From Acidobacteriaceae bacterium (GTDB taxonomy: Bacteria > Acidobacteriota > Terriglobia > Terriglobales > Acidobacteriaceae), in assembly GCA_025462885.1 (NCBI GenBank), contig JAOAPN010000014.1, positions 248,001 through 312,000 on the forward strand: 64,000 nt of DNA. Reading direction: 5' to 3'. The notes under the pieces are model-generated. The model searched no databases, was not told where the DNA came from, and worked only from the letters and a program-made list of their open reading frames with translations. Position 1 is the first letter of the stretch; every line of letters starts with the position of its first letter. Shown here in pieces: positions 1-8,759 of this stretch. The position numbers and the translations under genes are program-made.

Positions 1-65
1 TAGCGAATGGGCCAGATGGCGCCACGGGGCAGCGGGTTCGTACCGTGACGCGGGTGAAACAGTAG
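1..65 (+). CDS. C-terminal end of an upstream protein, possibly LptA/OstA-like
   Basis: The first 65 bases contain an open frame that reads through to a TAG at 63-65 and ends in the residues RTVTRVKQ. The next gene, lptB, begins three bases later, so the two would be translationally coupled. In many bacteria lptA, the periplasmic lipopolysaccharide-transport bridge protein, lies directly before lptB, and the position fits that. The fragment is too short to show any domain, so the LptA assignment is inferred from context only. Confidence 0.35.
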   Translation, partial: ANGPDGATGQRVRTVTRVKQ

Positions 66-68
66 CTT

Positions 69-797
69 ATGAGGACGTTGTCGACGGAAGAGATTGCGAA
101 GTCGTACGGTGGGCGCCAGGTAGTTCGAGGCGTGAGCCTGAAGATCGAGCAGGGCGAGGTAGTGGGTCTGCTGGGGCCGAACGGCGCGGGCAAGACGACG
201 AGCTTCTACATGATCGTCGGTTTGGTGCGTCCGGACGCCGGGCAGGTCATGATAAACGACCAGGACATCACGCGGCTGCCGATGTATCTGCGGGCACGTA
301 ACCACGGAATCAGTTACCTGCCGCAGGAGCCTTCGGTGTTCCGGAAGCTGACGGTGGAGGACAATATCCTGGCCGTTCTGGAGGCTCAGGATCTGAGCTG
401 GGAGAACCGCAGAACGCGGACGGAACGGCTGATCGAGCAGTTGAACCTAGGGCACGTTCGGAAGACGCGCGGCTATGCTCTGAGCGGCGGAGAGCGCAGG
501 CGCGTGGAGATTGCGCGTTGCCTGGCGATCGAACCGGCATTCATCCTTTTAGATGAGCCGTTCTCGGGGATCGATCCGATCGCGGTGTTGGATCTGCAGG
601 AGATTATCTTCGGTTTGAAGCGCAGTGGCATTGGGGTTTTGATCACCGACCACAATGTGCGCGAGACCTTGTCGGTAACGGACCGGGCGTACATCATCAA
701 TGAGGGCAAGATTTTTCGGACCGGAACGCCAGGGGAGCTCGGCCGTGATCCTGAAGTGCGACGGATCTACCTGGGCGAAAAGTTTTCAATGGATTGA
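69..797 (+). CDS. lptB: LPS export ABC transporter ATP-binding protein LptB
   Basis: This 242-residue protein is the cytoplasmic ATPase that drives lipopolysaccharide extraction from the inner membrane by the LptB2FG complex. Walker A is GPNGAGKT at about residues 36-43, the Q-loop lies in YLPQEPSVF near 84-92, the ABC signature LSGGE is at 138-142, and Walker B with catalytic Glu is in FILLDEP. The sequence [14 protein letters not shown] is characteristic of LptB rather than of other ABC ATPases. The length matches the family (about 240). It starts at an ATG three bases after the preceding frame ends and is followed at 250 bp by rpoN, an order seen in many Gram-negative bacteria. Confidence 0.95.
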   Translation: MRTLSTEEIAKSYGGRQVVRGVSLKIEQGEVVGLLGPNGAGKTTSFYMIVGLVRPDAGQVMINDQDITRLPMYLRARNHGISYLPQEPSVFRKLTVEDNILAVLEAQDLSWENRRTRTERLIEQLNLGHVRKTRGYALSGGERRRVEIARCLAIEPAFILLDEPFSGIDPIAVLDLQEIIFGLKRSGIGVLITDHNVRETLSVTDRAYIINEGKIFRTGTPGELGRDPEVRRIYLGEKFSMD

Positions 798-1048
798 TAC
801 AAAAGACGCGAGTTGCAAGCAATGGACTGGCCTATGGTTGGACTGCTACAACTTCTGTTGCAGCATCTGTGCGCTATCCGTGCAGTCTTTTGCTTGCCAT
901 GCTGCGGTTAGACTTACAGCCAAGCAGAACGATGTTGTGTAGACTGTGGCGAAGTCGAGATAGAGACGATTTCGTGTCGCAGCGTATGAGAGCGCAATGA
1001 AAACATCTTGAATTCGCAGCCGCGAACGGATGGTAAGAAAGGTAGAAC

Positions 1049-2752
1049 GTGCAACTGCAACCCAAGCTGAATCTGAAGGTCTCGCAACGGCAGGTGCTCA
1101 CCCCCGGCCTGGTGCAGATGGTCAGCGTCCTCGCGCTGAACAAGCTTGAGTTGAGGGAGATGATCAATACGGAGATGGTGGAGAATCCCGTGTTGGAGGA
1201 GTTGGAAGAGACCTCCCTGAGTCTGGAGGAACGCTCCGGCAAGGAAGGGGACCGGGAACGTTCGGCCGAGGATGTTGCGGCGGAGAGTGAGCGTCCGGAG
1301 AAAGATCCTTTCGATGAGATCGACTTTGGAAGCTACTTCCAGGACTACCTGGATCCGGGATTCAAGACGGCCTCGAACTTTGAAGAGTATGACAAGCCCT
1401 CGTTTGAGCACTTTCTCTCGCAGCCGGGTTCGCTAAGCGATCACCTTGCGTGGCAGCTTGGATCATTGACGCTTTCGCCGGAGCTGCAGTTTGCGACCCA
1501 GCTCGTAGTTGGAAATCTGAACGAGACAGGGTATCTAACGGCGACCGATGAAGAGATGGCGCAGGCTTTGATTCTGGAGATGAATCCGGTTCGCACCGAG
1601 CCGATTCCGTTTGAACGAGGCATCAAAGGTAGGGGCGTTGAGGATCTTGCGGTCGCAGCCGCAGTCAGTATCGCAGCCGCAGTCAGTTCTGAGGCCGGTG
1701 TGGTTGACTTGGCTGCGGATGTGGCAGAGGTCTCCCCAGCGGATGAAGCGATGGCGCATGCGATTGAGGTGGTGCGTGAGGCGCGCAAGATCGTGAACTA
1801 CCTCGATCCGGTCGGAGTGGGCGCGAGGGACCTGAGAGAGTGCCTGCTGATCCAGATTGCCGCGCAACGAGCTGAAGCGGTGATCCAACTGGGGCGCAGG
1901 CAGCGGTATGACGGAAACGGAAGCGGAACTCCAGTCCCGGACCGTTCCGATATATTCCAGATTGCCTCGCATGTCGTTTCGGATTGCCTGCCGCTGTTGC
2001 AGAAGAAAGATATGCGCGAGCTGACGCGTTCCTGCGGCCGCAGTGCGGAAGAGGTGATGGCTGCGGTGGAGTTTATCCGCACCCTCGATCCCCGTCCCGG
2101 CCAGCAGTACAACGAGACTGCGACGCGGCTGATTGAGCCCGATGTGGCGTTTGTGAAGCGCGACGATCAGTACGTCGTCCTGATGAATGAAGAGGATATG
2201 CCGACGCTGCGGCTGAACCAGGGCTATCGCAAGATGCTGCGCGAGAAGCAGACGGAAAAGGAAGTGAAGGAGTACGTGAAGGAGCGGTACAAGTCCGCAA
2301 TTCAGTTGCTCCGCAACATCGAGCAGCGCAAGAATACGATTGTGCGCACCTGCGATGTGATCGTCCGGCGTCAGCAGGAGTTCCTGGAGCACGGCGTCGA
2401 AGCCCTGAAGCCGATGATGATCAAGGAAGTCGCGGAGGAGATCGGGGTGCATCCTTCCACCGTGAGTCGTGCCGTGGCGAACAAGTATGTGCATACGACG
2501 CAAGGCGTCTTCGAGTTGCGATTTTTCTTCTCCGAAGGCGTGAATGGGCCGGAGGGTGGAGATCTGCCGCTGGTGCTGCTGAAGCGCAAGGTAAAGAAGC
2601 TGATCGAGGACGAGGATCCGCGGAAACCCCTAACGGACGACCACCTGGCGGCGGAGTTACAGCGGCAGGGAATCCAGGTCACGCGGCGGACGGTAGCCAA
2701 GTATCGCGAAGATATGCAGATTCCAAGTACACATCAACGTCGTGTACGCTGA
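1049..2752 (+). CDS. rpoN: RNA polymerase sigma-54 factor RpoN
   Basis: This 567-residue protein is the alternative sigma factor that directs RNA polymerase to -24/-12 promoters and needs enhancer-binding ATPases to start transcription. The N-terminal activator region is Gln/Leu-rich (MQLQPKLNLKVSQRQ). The core-binding part follows at about 130-330 and the DNA-binding part at about 370-560. It ends with the RpoN box, here TRRTVAKYRE, near residues 545-555. The start is a GTG preceded by GAAAGG. It is longer than E. coli RpoN (477) because of an acidic insert around residues 65-110 and an Ala/Val-rich insert around 185-235. The second insert contains an 18-base tandem repeat. It lies in the usual lptB-rpoN-hpf order. 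Confidence 0.96.
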   Translation: MQLQPKLNLKVSQRQVLTPGLVQMVSVLALNKLELREMINTEMVENPVLEELEETSLSLEERSGKEGDRERSAEDVAAESERPEKDPFDEIDFGSYFQDYLDPGFKTASNFEEYDKPSFEHFLSQPGSLSDHLAWQLGSLTLSPELQFATQLVVGNLNETGYLTATDEEMAQALILEMNPVRTEPIPFERGIKGRGVEDLAVAAAVSIAAAVSSEAGVVDLAADVAEVSPADEAMAHAIEVVREARKIVNYLDPVGVGARDLRECLLIQIAAQRAEAVIQLGRRQRYDGNGSGTPVPDRSDIFQIASHVVSDCLPLLQKKDMRELTRSCGRSAEEVMAAVEFIRTLDPRPGQQYNETATRLIEPDVAFVKRDDQYVVLMNEEDMPTLRLNQGYRKMLREKQTEKEVKEYVKERYKSAIQLLRNIEQRKNTIVRTCDVIVRRQQEFLEHGVEALKPMMIKEVAEEIGVHPSTVSRAVANKYVHTTQGVFELRFFFSEGVNGPEGGDLPLVLLKRKVKKLIEDEDPRKPLTDDHLAAELQRQGIQVTRRTVAKYREDMQIPSTHQRRVR

Positions 2753-2788
2753 CCGGCAGCGTATTTTAAATACGTATGAGGTGAGTGC

Positions 2789-3424
2789 ATGGATATTGAA
2801 TACACCGGCAGACAAACAACCGTTACGAAGAAGTTGAAGACCATGTCCGAAGTGGGCCTGGAGCGAGTCTGCAAGATCGTGGGAACAGCGTGCAGCGTGC
2901 ATGTGATTTTCACAACGGAGAAGTACAGGCACACCGCCGAGATCACGCTGAAGACCAAGACCTACAAGCTGGTGGCGAAGTGCGAGTCCACAGAGATGAC
3001 GGTGGCTCTGCACGATGCGCTGGCCAAGATCGAGCAGCAGGCGATCCGTCATAAGCAGAAGTCGACCACCATCAAGAGGCACTCGAAGGCCGGGGCGAAG
3101 GGGCCCAAGGGCAAGGATGGCGGCGCGGATGAAAGCGTCGAGCCGCAGAAGGCCGTAGTCGTAAAAGCCGGAACTAAGACGAGTGTAGGTCGAAAGGCCG
3201 TGCCGATGCTGGTGCACTCTTTCCCGTCGAACTCTCCGCTGCCGGAGCCGCACGTGGTGCGGTCGATCGATGCCGTCGCCATGCGTCCCATGTCGCTGGA
3301 AGAGGCGGTGAAAGAGGCTGCGTTCCGCGATCGCGACGTGTTCGTCTTCCGCGACCAGAAGGGGCAGGCGATGGTCCTGCATCGCAAACGCGACGGCAAG
3401 ATGGAGTTGATTGAGATTCCGTAG
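2789..3424 (+). CDS. hpf: ribosome hibernation-promoting factor (long form)
   Basis: This 211-residue protein inactivates and dimerises ribosomes in slow-growing cells. The N-terminal 95 residues form the S30AE/RaiA-type domain (MDIEYTGRQ start, VHVIFTTEKYRHTAEI strand region). A Lys/Ala-rich linker follows at about 95-155. The C-terminal 55 residues (VVRSIDAVAMRPMSLEEAV onward) match the dimerisation domain of long HPF. It starts 36 bases after rpoN and is probably in the same transcript. A hairpin terminator follows at 3441. Confidence 0.93.
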   Translation: MDIEYTGRQTTVTKKLKTMSEVGLERVCKIVGTACSVHVIFTTEKYRHTAEITLKTKTYKLVAKCESTEMTVALHDALAKIEQQAIRHKQKSTTIKRHSKAGAKGPKGKDGGADESVEPQKAVVVKAGTKTSVGRKAVPMLVHSFPSNSPLPEPHVVRSIDAVAMRPMSLEEAVKEAAFRDRDVFVFRDQKGQAMVLHRKRDGKMELIEIP

Positions 3425-3440
3425 GCTTACCGAGTGAGAG

Positions 3441-3474
3441 GAGCCGGTGCCCCAGGGTGCCGGCTCTTCTGTTT
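3441..3474 (+). terminator. Rho-independent-type terminator after hpf
   Basis: GAGCCGG at 3441-3447 pairs perfectly with CCGGCTC at 3460-3466, and the loop can pair further (CCC with GGG). A T-rich run (TTCTGTTT) follows. It lies 17 bases after the hpf stop and would end the lptB-rpoN-hpf transcript. Confidence 0.7.
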
Positions 3475-3550
3475 GCTACAGGGCTTCGTAAGCGAATGGA
3501 TTTTTGCGGTGGAGTAGGCTTTGCGCGCGAGTGAGTGCTAGGATTTCGGC

Positions 3551-4492
3551 ATGGCAGGCAAGCAAGTAAAGAAGGCGGTCAAGCCGCTGCTCAAGAAAGT
3601 AGTCAAGAAGGCTGTGCCGCAGGTTCCGGGGCTGAAGTCAAAGGGCGAACTGGTCATTTTGACGGGCATGTCCGGGTCTGGAAAGCTTTCGGCGCTGAAG
3701 GCGTTTGAGGACCTCGGGTACTACTCGGTCGACAATCTTCCGCTGGAACTTATACCGCGCTTCGCCGATCTGATTCAGCAGACGAAGAATGGGCAGCGCG
3801 CAGCCCTCGTAATCGATGTGCGCGAAGGCATGCGGCTGGATGAGTTTCCCGCAATCCTGAAAAAGGTACGCAAGGTGCTGCCGACACGCCTGTTATTTCT
3901 GGAGGCGAACGACGATGCGCTGGTGCGGAGGTTCTCCGAGACCCGCAGACCGCATCCATTGGGGCGCAGCGACACGGTGGTGCGGTCGATCCGGGCAGAG
4001 CGCAAACGGCTGGATCCGATTCGCAACGTCGCGGATATCGTTCTGGATACGACCAAGTTCAACGTCCACGAACTACGCGCACATATCAATGCCCAGTTCG
4101 AGCGCGAAGAGAGCGACCGGAACCTGACGATCTCTTCCATGAGTTTCGGGTTCAAGAACGGCGTTCCAGCCGAAGCGGATCTGGTCTTCGATGTACGCTT
4201 TCTACCCAATCCCCACTTCATCCCCGAGTTTCGCAAGCTGACCGGCAAGCACCCCAAGGTGGCGAAGTATGTCCGGCAGTTTCCCCAGACACAGGAGTTT
4301 CTGGATAAGACGGCGGACATGCTGACCTTCCTGCTGCCGCACTACATCAAGGAAGGCAAGAGCTACCTCACCGTGGCGTTTGGCTGTACTGGCGGGCAAC
4401 ATCGCTCCGTGTTTATCGCCGAAGAGATGAAGAAGCGGCTGGCGTCCGAAGGCTATCGCGTGAAGACCGCACACCGGGATATGCCTCGATAG
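3551..4492 (+). CDS. rapZ: RapZ / YvcJ-family RNase adapter, nucleotide-binding
   Basis: This 313-residue protein belongs to the RapZ (YhbJ/YvcJ) family, which in E. coli directs RNase E to the sRNA GlmZ and so sets glucosamine-6-phosphate synthase levels. A Lys-rich leader of about 28 residues precedes the P-loop domain. Walker A is G39-M-S-G-S-G-K45-L46, so the usual Ser/Thr after Lys is Leu. The family motif VDNLP follows near 55-60. The C-terminal domain has the conserved CTGGQHRSV segment near residue 275. The rpoN-hpf-rapZ order is typical. Whether it acts through RNA in this organism is unknown. Confidence 0.92.
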   Translation: MAGKQVKKAVKPLLKKVVKKAVPQVPGLKSKGELVILTGMSGSGKLSALKAFEDLGYYSVDNLPLELIPRFADLIQQTKNGQRAALVIDVREGMRLDEFPAILKKVRKVLPTRLLFLEANDDALVRRFSETRRPHPLGRSDTVVRSIRAERKRLDPIRNVADIVLDTTKFNVHELRAHINAQFEREESDRNLTISSMSFGFKNGVPAEADLVFDVRFLPNPHFIPEFRKLTGKHPKVAKYVRQFPQTQEFLDKTADMLTFLLPHYIKEGKSYLTVAFGCTGGQHRSVFIAEEMKKRLASEGYRVKTAHRDMPR

Positions 4493-4572
4493 ATGTTTCA
4501 AAGCTGTTTTGAATTCAAAGGATATTCGGAAGGGCATGGCTTCAGTCATGCCGAAAGAAGCCTATATCCTCC

Positions 4573-4615
4573 GTTTCTTTTCCCGGTTTACCCGTGGCAA
4601 ACCGGGAAAAGAAAC
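4573..4615. repeat. perfect 17-bp inverted repeat (large hairpin)
   Basis: Positions 4573-4589 (beginning GTTTCTTTTCCC) are the exact reverse complement of 4599-4615, with a 9-base loop. The outer arms are T-rich and A-rich, so it could terminate transcription in either direction after rapZ. It resembles the palindromic elements scattered through Acidobacteriota genomes. Confidence 0.8.
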
Positions 4616-4637
4616 AAATCAAAATGTGTTGCGTTTG

Positions 4638-4655
4638 GCACACCTGAAGGTGTGC
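4638..4655. repeat. short hairpin GCACACC-TGAA-GGTGTGC
   Basis: This is a perfect 7-bp stem with a TGAA loop, followed by TCTTCC. It sits 22 bases after the larger hairpin, in the space between rapZ and the ABC exporter gene. A similar CAGCACACCA...TGGTGTGCTG hairpin occurs at 19714, so it may be a recurrent element. Its role is not known. Confidence 0.6.
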
Positions 4656-4753
4656 TCTTCCAAAGGCCTTCTGGGGATGCTGCCTGGAATAACGCGGAAG
4701 CACTAGAATAATGGAATGCGCAAGATGACAGGGCCGACCCGGAGAGTGATGGC

Positions 4754-6622
4754 TTGAGACGTATCTGGCGATTACTGCTCTACGTTCGTCCCTATGCGCT
4801 GTACTCCCTGGCGTCGGTGGTGTTGATGGCGATGGTGGGGGCGATGGCTGCCTTTCGCATTCTGCTGATCCGTCCGATCTTTGAGAACGTATTGAGCCCG
4901 GACGCGCCGACCAAAGACCTGCTGGTCTTTCGGCTCCCGCACATTTCGCAGCCGCTGAATCTTCATTTCCTGGTCCCGAATCATTTCCACAATGCATGGA
5001 CGGTGGTGGCGTATGCGTTGATCGTCTCCGCAGTGGTGAAGTCGTTGTGCGACTACGCGGGAACGTACCTTGTAAATTATGCCGGCTTCGGCATGATCAC
5101 CGACCTGCGCAACGACCTGTACAACGCCGTGCTGCGGCGGTCGGTGGGCTTCTTCCAGAAGAACACCACCGGGACCTTACTCTCCACGCTGATCAACGAC
5201 ATCGAGCGCGTGCAGATGGCGATGTCGAGCGTGCTGGGTGAGTTTCTGCAGCAGTTCTTCACGCTGATCTTTATGATGGCGGCGGCGATTCTGCTGGGCG
5301 GCAAGATGTCGTGGATCCTGCTGCTGTTTGTGCCGGTGGTGATCTCTTCTGCACGAAGGATCGGCCGCCGTGTGCGGCAGACGACCCGCAAGGGGCAGGA
5401 CAAACTGGCGGAGATCCAGAACATCCTCCACGAGACCATCACCGGCAATCGCATCGTGAAAGCTTTTGGGATGGAACTGTGGGAGATGAACCGGTTCCGC
5501 CGTGCGGCACGCCGGTTGTTTCGCGCCAACCTGAAGTCGGTCAGCGTGCAGGCGATCAGCTCTCCCCTGATGGACGCGCTGGGTTCGGTCGGAATCGCAC
5601 TGCTGCTGCTGGTCGGGCGCGGACGCATCCTGCATCACGAGATGACAGCGGGCTCGTTCATCGCGTTTCTCGTGGCAGTGTTTACCCTGTATGACCCGGT
5701 GCGGAAGTTTGCGATGTTCTACAACAGCTTCCAGCAGGCGCTCGGGGCCAGCGAAGAGATCTTCAAGTTCATGGACGCGCAGGACGATGTGCGCGAGAAG
5801 AAGCGCGCCTTTGTCCTGAAGGGCTTCAAGGAAGGCATCCAGTTTGAAGACGTAGGCTTTGCCTACGAGAGCGACGGGGAAGTGAAGCAGGTGCTGCACG
5901 GAATTAATCTGACGGTGCATCCCGGCGAAGTCATCGCATTCGTCGGGCCGAGTGGAGCGGGCAAATCGTCACTGGTAAATCTGATTCCGCGCTTCTTCGA
6001 CGTCAACGAGGGACGGATTCTGATCGACGAGCACGACCTGCGCGATGTGACGATTGCCTCGCTTCGCGAGCAGATCGGCAAGGTCACGCAGGAGACAGTG
6101 CTGTTCAACGACACCGTCCGCAACAACATCGCCTACGGTCAGCCGGATGTTCCGATCAGCAAGGTAGAAGAAGCCGCCAAGATGGCGCTGGCCCACGACT
6201 TCATCCTGAATATGCCGGAGGGCTACAACACCCGGGTGGGCGAGAAGGGGACGCGTCTGAGCGGAGGCGAACGGCAGCGCCTTGCGATTGCACGCGCCAT
6301 TCTGAAGAACGCTCCGATCTTAATCCTGGACGAGGCGACCTCCGCGCTCGACGTTGAGAGCGAGCAGTTTGTGCAGGCGGCGCTGGCCAACCTGATGAAG
6401 GGGCGCACCGTCTTCGTGATTGCGCACCGGCTCTCCACCGTTCGGAAGGCCTCGCGCATCGCCGTGATCGAGGGCGGTGAGATTACCGAGATTGGCACCC
6501 ACGATGAGTTGCTGCAGCAGTCCGGGACCTATCGGCGGCTGTATAACCTGCAGTTCAGCGACGATGATCCGGCGCGTGTGGAGACCGAAGCGGCACTGGC
6601 AAGTGTGGAGGGAATCGCTTGA
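4754..6622 (+). CDS. MsbA-like ABC exporter (fused permease and ATPase)
   Basis: This 622-residue half-transporter has an N-terminal membrane domain of about 330 residues with the usual six helices and a C-terminal ATPase domain from about residue 365. The ATPase shows Walker A GPSGAGKS, the signature LSGGERQR, Walker B ILDEATSALD and the H-loop IAHRLST. It resembles MsbA, which flips lipid A-core across the inner membrane, and nearby lptB, lpxL and lpxD genes fit that role, but drug exporters look alike. The start is a TTG with GGAGAG seven bases upstream; no in-frame ATG lies close by. Its stop overlaps the yicC start (TTGA). Confidence 0.85.
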   Translation: MRRIWRLLLYVRPYALYSLASVVLMAMVGAMAAFRILLIRPIFENVLSPDAPTKDLLVFRLPHISQPLNLHFLVPNHFHNAWTVVAYALIVSAVVKSLCDYAGTYLVNYAGFGMITDLRNDLYNAVLRRSVGFFQKNTTGTLLSTLINDIERVQMAMSSVLGEFLQQFFTLIFMMAAAILLGGKMSWILLLFVPVVISSARRIGRRVRQTTRKGQDKLAEIQNILHETITGNRIVKAFGMELWEMNRFRRAARRLFRANLKSVSVQAISSPLMDALGSVGIALLLLVGRGRILHHEMTAGSFIAFLVAVFTLYDPVRKFAMFYNSFQQALGASEEIFKFMDAQDDVREKKRAFVLKGFKEGIQFEDVGFAYESDGEVKQVLHGINLTVHPGEVIAFVGPSGAGKSSLVNLIPRFFDVNEGRILIDEHDLRDVTIASLREQIGKVTQETVLFNDTVRNNIAYGQPDVPISKVEEAAKMALAHDFILNMPEGYNTRVGEKGTRLSGGERQRLAIARAILKNAPILILDEATSALDVESEQFVQAALANLMKGRTVFVIAHRLSTVRKASRIAVIEGGEITEIGTHDELLQQSGTYRRLYNLQFSDDDPARVETEAALASVEGIA

Positions 6623-7524
6623 GCCCCATCTATTCTATGACCGGATTCGCAAGCGTTCAGACGACCCCGCCGGGACAGCCAGGCTTCACTCTGACGTTGA
6701 AAAGCGTGAATCACCGCTTCCTCGATTTGAACCTGCGCCTGCCCTCCCAGACGGATGCTCTGGAGGTCCAGTTGCGCCGGGCCTTGAAGGAGAGGCTGAA
6801 GCGCGGACACGTCGAGGTCTCGCTACAGTTGGAACGTAAAGTGGCCGGTGGGCTGCAACTCAATGCGCCGCTCCTCGATACCTACGTTTTGGCCTACAAA
6901 GAAGCGGCGCAGTTGCATGGCGTAACTGCCGAGCCGGACCTGAATGCGCTCTTGCGGATTCCCGGCGTGATGAGCTTCGAAAGCAGCTCCAACAAGGAAG
7001 ACACCACAGGTCTGGAGGCCGCGGTGCTCGACCAGCTTGGACCGCTGGTGGATCAGTTGAACGAGATGCGCGCCCAGGAAGGCGAAACGCTGGCAGCGGA
7101 GTTGCGGCGGTCGATGGGACGGCTCGACGCGCTGGCGAGCGAGGTGTCGGAGTTGCGCAGCGGTGTGCGTGACGCGCAGTTCGAGCGGCTGCGCGGACGA
7201 ATCGTCGAGCTGACGAAGGGTCTCGAAGTAAGTGAGGAACGGTTGCTCACCGAGGCTGCACTGCTCGCGGAGCGCAGCGATATCGAGGAAGAGGTCGTCC
7301 GGCTGCGGACCCATGTGGAGCGCTTCGTCGCGATGCTCGACGAAGGGGGCGAGGTCGGGAAACGATTGGACTTCCTGCTGCAGGAGTTGAACCGCGAGGC
7401 GAACACAATGCTCTCGAAGACCAGCGGCGCGACCGGAGGCAACGGCCTGCGCATTACAGAGCTCGGGCTGGAGATGAAGACGGAGATCGAGCGGGCCCGC
7501 GAACAGGTTCAAAACCTGGAGTAG
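6619..7524 (+). CDS. yicC: YicC-family endoribonuclease
   Basis: This 301-residue protein matches the YicC family throughout. It has the N-terminal SMTGFAS motif, the central NSVxHRFLD-like segment (here VNHRFLDLN) and the C-terminal block ending ITELGLEMKTEIERAREQVQN. YicC proteins act in RNA turnover; E. coli YicC and B. subtilis YloC are metal-dependent endoribonucleases. It begins with TTG overlapping the previous stop, so it is translationally coupled. It is followed at 61 bases by gmk, the usual partner of yicC. Confidence 0.93.
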   Translation: MSPIYSMTGFASVQTTPPGQPGFTLTLKSVNHRFLDLNLRLPSQTDALEVQLRRALKERLKRGHVEVSLQLERKVAGGLQLNAPLLDTYVLAYKEAAQLHGVTAEPDLNALLRIPGVMSFESSSNKEDTTGLEAAVLDQLGPLVDQLNEMRAQEGETLAAELRRSMGRLDALASEVSELRSGVRDAQFERLRGRIVELTKGLEVSEERLLTEAALLAERSDIEEEVVRLRTHVERFVAMLDEGGEVGKRLDFLLQELNREANTMLSKTSGATGGNGLRITELGLEMKTEIERAREQVQNLE

Positions 7525-7585
7525 CGGTTTGTAAGCGAGACGCGGTTAGACTGACAGAAGATCTGCAAGGAAGATTTGGGAGAGC

Positions 7586-8248
7586 ATGGCGGGCATACTT
7601 TTTATCATTTCGGCGCCGTCGGGGTCGGGCAAATCGACGCTGGTGACGCAGCTTCGCACGCTGGTGGAAGGGCTGGAGTTTTCGGTCTCGTATACGACAC
7701 GGTCGCCACGTGGGTCCGAAGAGGATGGGCGCGAGTATCACTTCACGACGCGGGAGCAGTTCGAAGCGATGATCGCCGCCGGTGAGTTCCTGGAGTGGGC
7801 GGAGGTCTTCGGGAACTACTACGGGACGGGGCTTGCGGCGCTGGAGCATGCGCGCATTGCAGGAAAAGATCTGCTGCTGGATATCGATGTTCAAGGTGCA
7901 ATGCAGGTGATGAAGAAACTGCCGACAGCGGTGTCGATCTTTATTTTGCCGCCGAGTCCGAAGGTGCTGGAGATGCGTCTCCGCAACCGCAGCGAAGCGG
8001 AAAAGATGACGGTCGAAGCGGTGATCGAGCAGCGGCTGGCTGAGGCGGAGCATGAGCTGAAGCAGATCCGCAGCTATAAGTACGCCCTGGTGAACGATGT
8101 ACTGGATCAGGCGGTAGCCGAGATGCGAGCGATCGTGCTGTGCGAACGCGGCGAGCGCGATGGAGTCCAGGCGGTAGCTTCGAGCTGCAGGACGGACGCT
8201 GCATCACCACGGCTGCAAGCCGCGCTCGATACCTTTCACGCAGGCTAG
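7586..8248 (+). CDS. gmk: guanylate kinase
   Basis: This 220-residue enzyme phosphorylates GMP to GDP with ATP. Walker A is SAPSGSGKST near residues 9-18. The GMP-binding region contains SYTTRSPRGSEEDGREYHF, and the lid/core contains DIDVQGAMQV. The C-terminus is about 15 residues longer than usual (DGVQAVASSCRTD...). It starts at an ATG with GGGAGAG upstream. The yicC-gmk-rpoZ order is common in bacteria. Confidence 0.96.
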   Translation: MAGILFIISAPSGSGKSTLVTQLRTLVEGLEFSVSYTTRSPRGSEEDGREYHFTTREQFEAMIAAGEFLEWAEVFGNYYGTGLAALEHARIAGKDLLLDIDVQGAMQVMKKLPTAVSIFILPPSPKVLEMRLRNRSEAEKMTVEAVIEQRLAEAEHELKQIRSYKYALVNDVLDQAVAEMRAIVLCERGERDGVQAVASSCRTDAASPRLQAALDTFHAG

Positions 8249-8280
8249 AAAACCCTCATCACTCATAAAGTTCATTGCCC

Positions 8281-8334
8281 TAACGCGAAGCGTCCCTGAC
8301 CCCACGAAGTGGCGCCCGCCCGGCGTAAGGGCGC
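8281..8334 (-). repeat. dispersed triple-hairpin repeat, copy 1
   Basis: This is copy 1 of a ~55 bp element that recurs at 28152, 30743, 38774, 42441 and 44479. Read on the minus strand it has three consecutive short palindromes: GCGCCC...GGGCGC, a CTAC/GTAG-type stem (here CCACGAAGTGG) and ACGC-TTCG-GCGT-like ends. This copy is slightly diverged and lies between gmk and rpoZ. Confidence 0.75.
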
Positions 8335-8453
8335 ACTTGGCACTTGCCGGTGGTCAGCATCGAGCCGCCGATTTTCTTCAGCGAATTGCGCGTGAAACTC
8401 GGAAGTAGGGTAGATTCGAGTTACGCAAACAATTTAACGCATGGGGTGACCGC

Positions 8454-8681
8454 ATGACGATTCAGAATCCTACGAATCCCGACAATGCATTCCTCAACAA
8501 GTACAGCCTGGTTAAGGGAGCTGCGCGTCGTGCGCGGCAACTGCAATCGGGTGCGACTCCGCTGATCGTTGCGAAGTCCATGAAGGCCTGCCGGGTGGCG
8601 CAGGACGAGATCAAGCAGGGGCACGTGAAGTTTGTGCTTCCTGTACAGCTCGTTGAGCCGCCGCTGATTCTGCCGAACTAG
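8454..8681 (+). CDS. rpoZ: DNA-directed RNA polymerase subunit omega
   Basis: This 75-residue protein is the omega subunit, which helps fold and hold beta-prime. The signature features are the RxxQL segment (ARRARQLQSGA) and the VAKSMKACRVAQDEI helix, which align with the omega family in shape and length. It begins with ATG and follows gmk, as is usual. The C-terminus (VKFVLPVQLVEPPLILPN) differs from that of proteobacteria. Confidence 0.82.
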   Translation: MTIQNPTNPDNAFLNKYSLVKGAARRARQLQSGATPLIVAKSMKACRVAQDEIKQGHVKFVLPVQLVEPPLILPN

Positions 8682-8759
8682 GTTGCCGCGATCTGCGCGC
8701 ATGTCGTCGCTTCCTGCGGCGGCTTTCTGCACATGTACGAGGCGCGGTAGCATAGAGCC

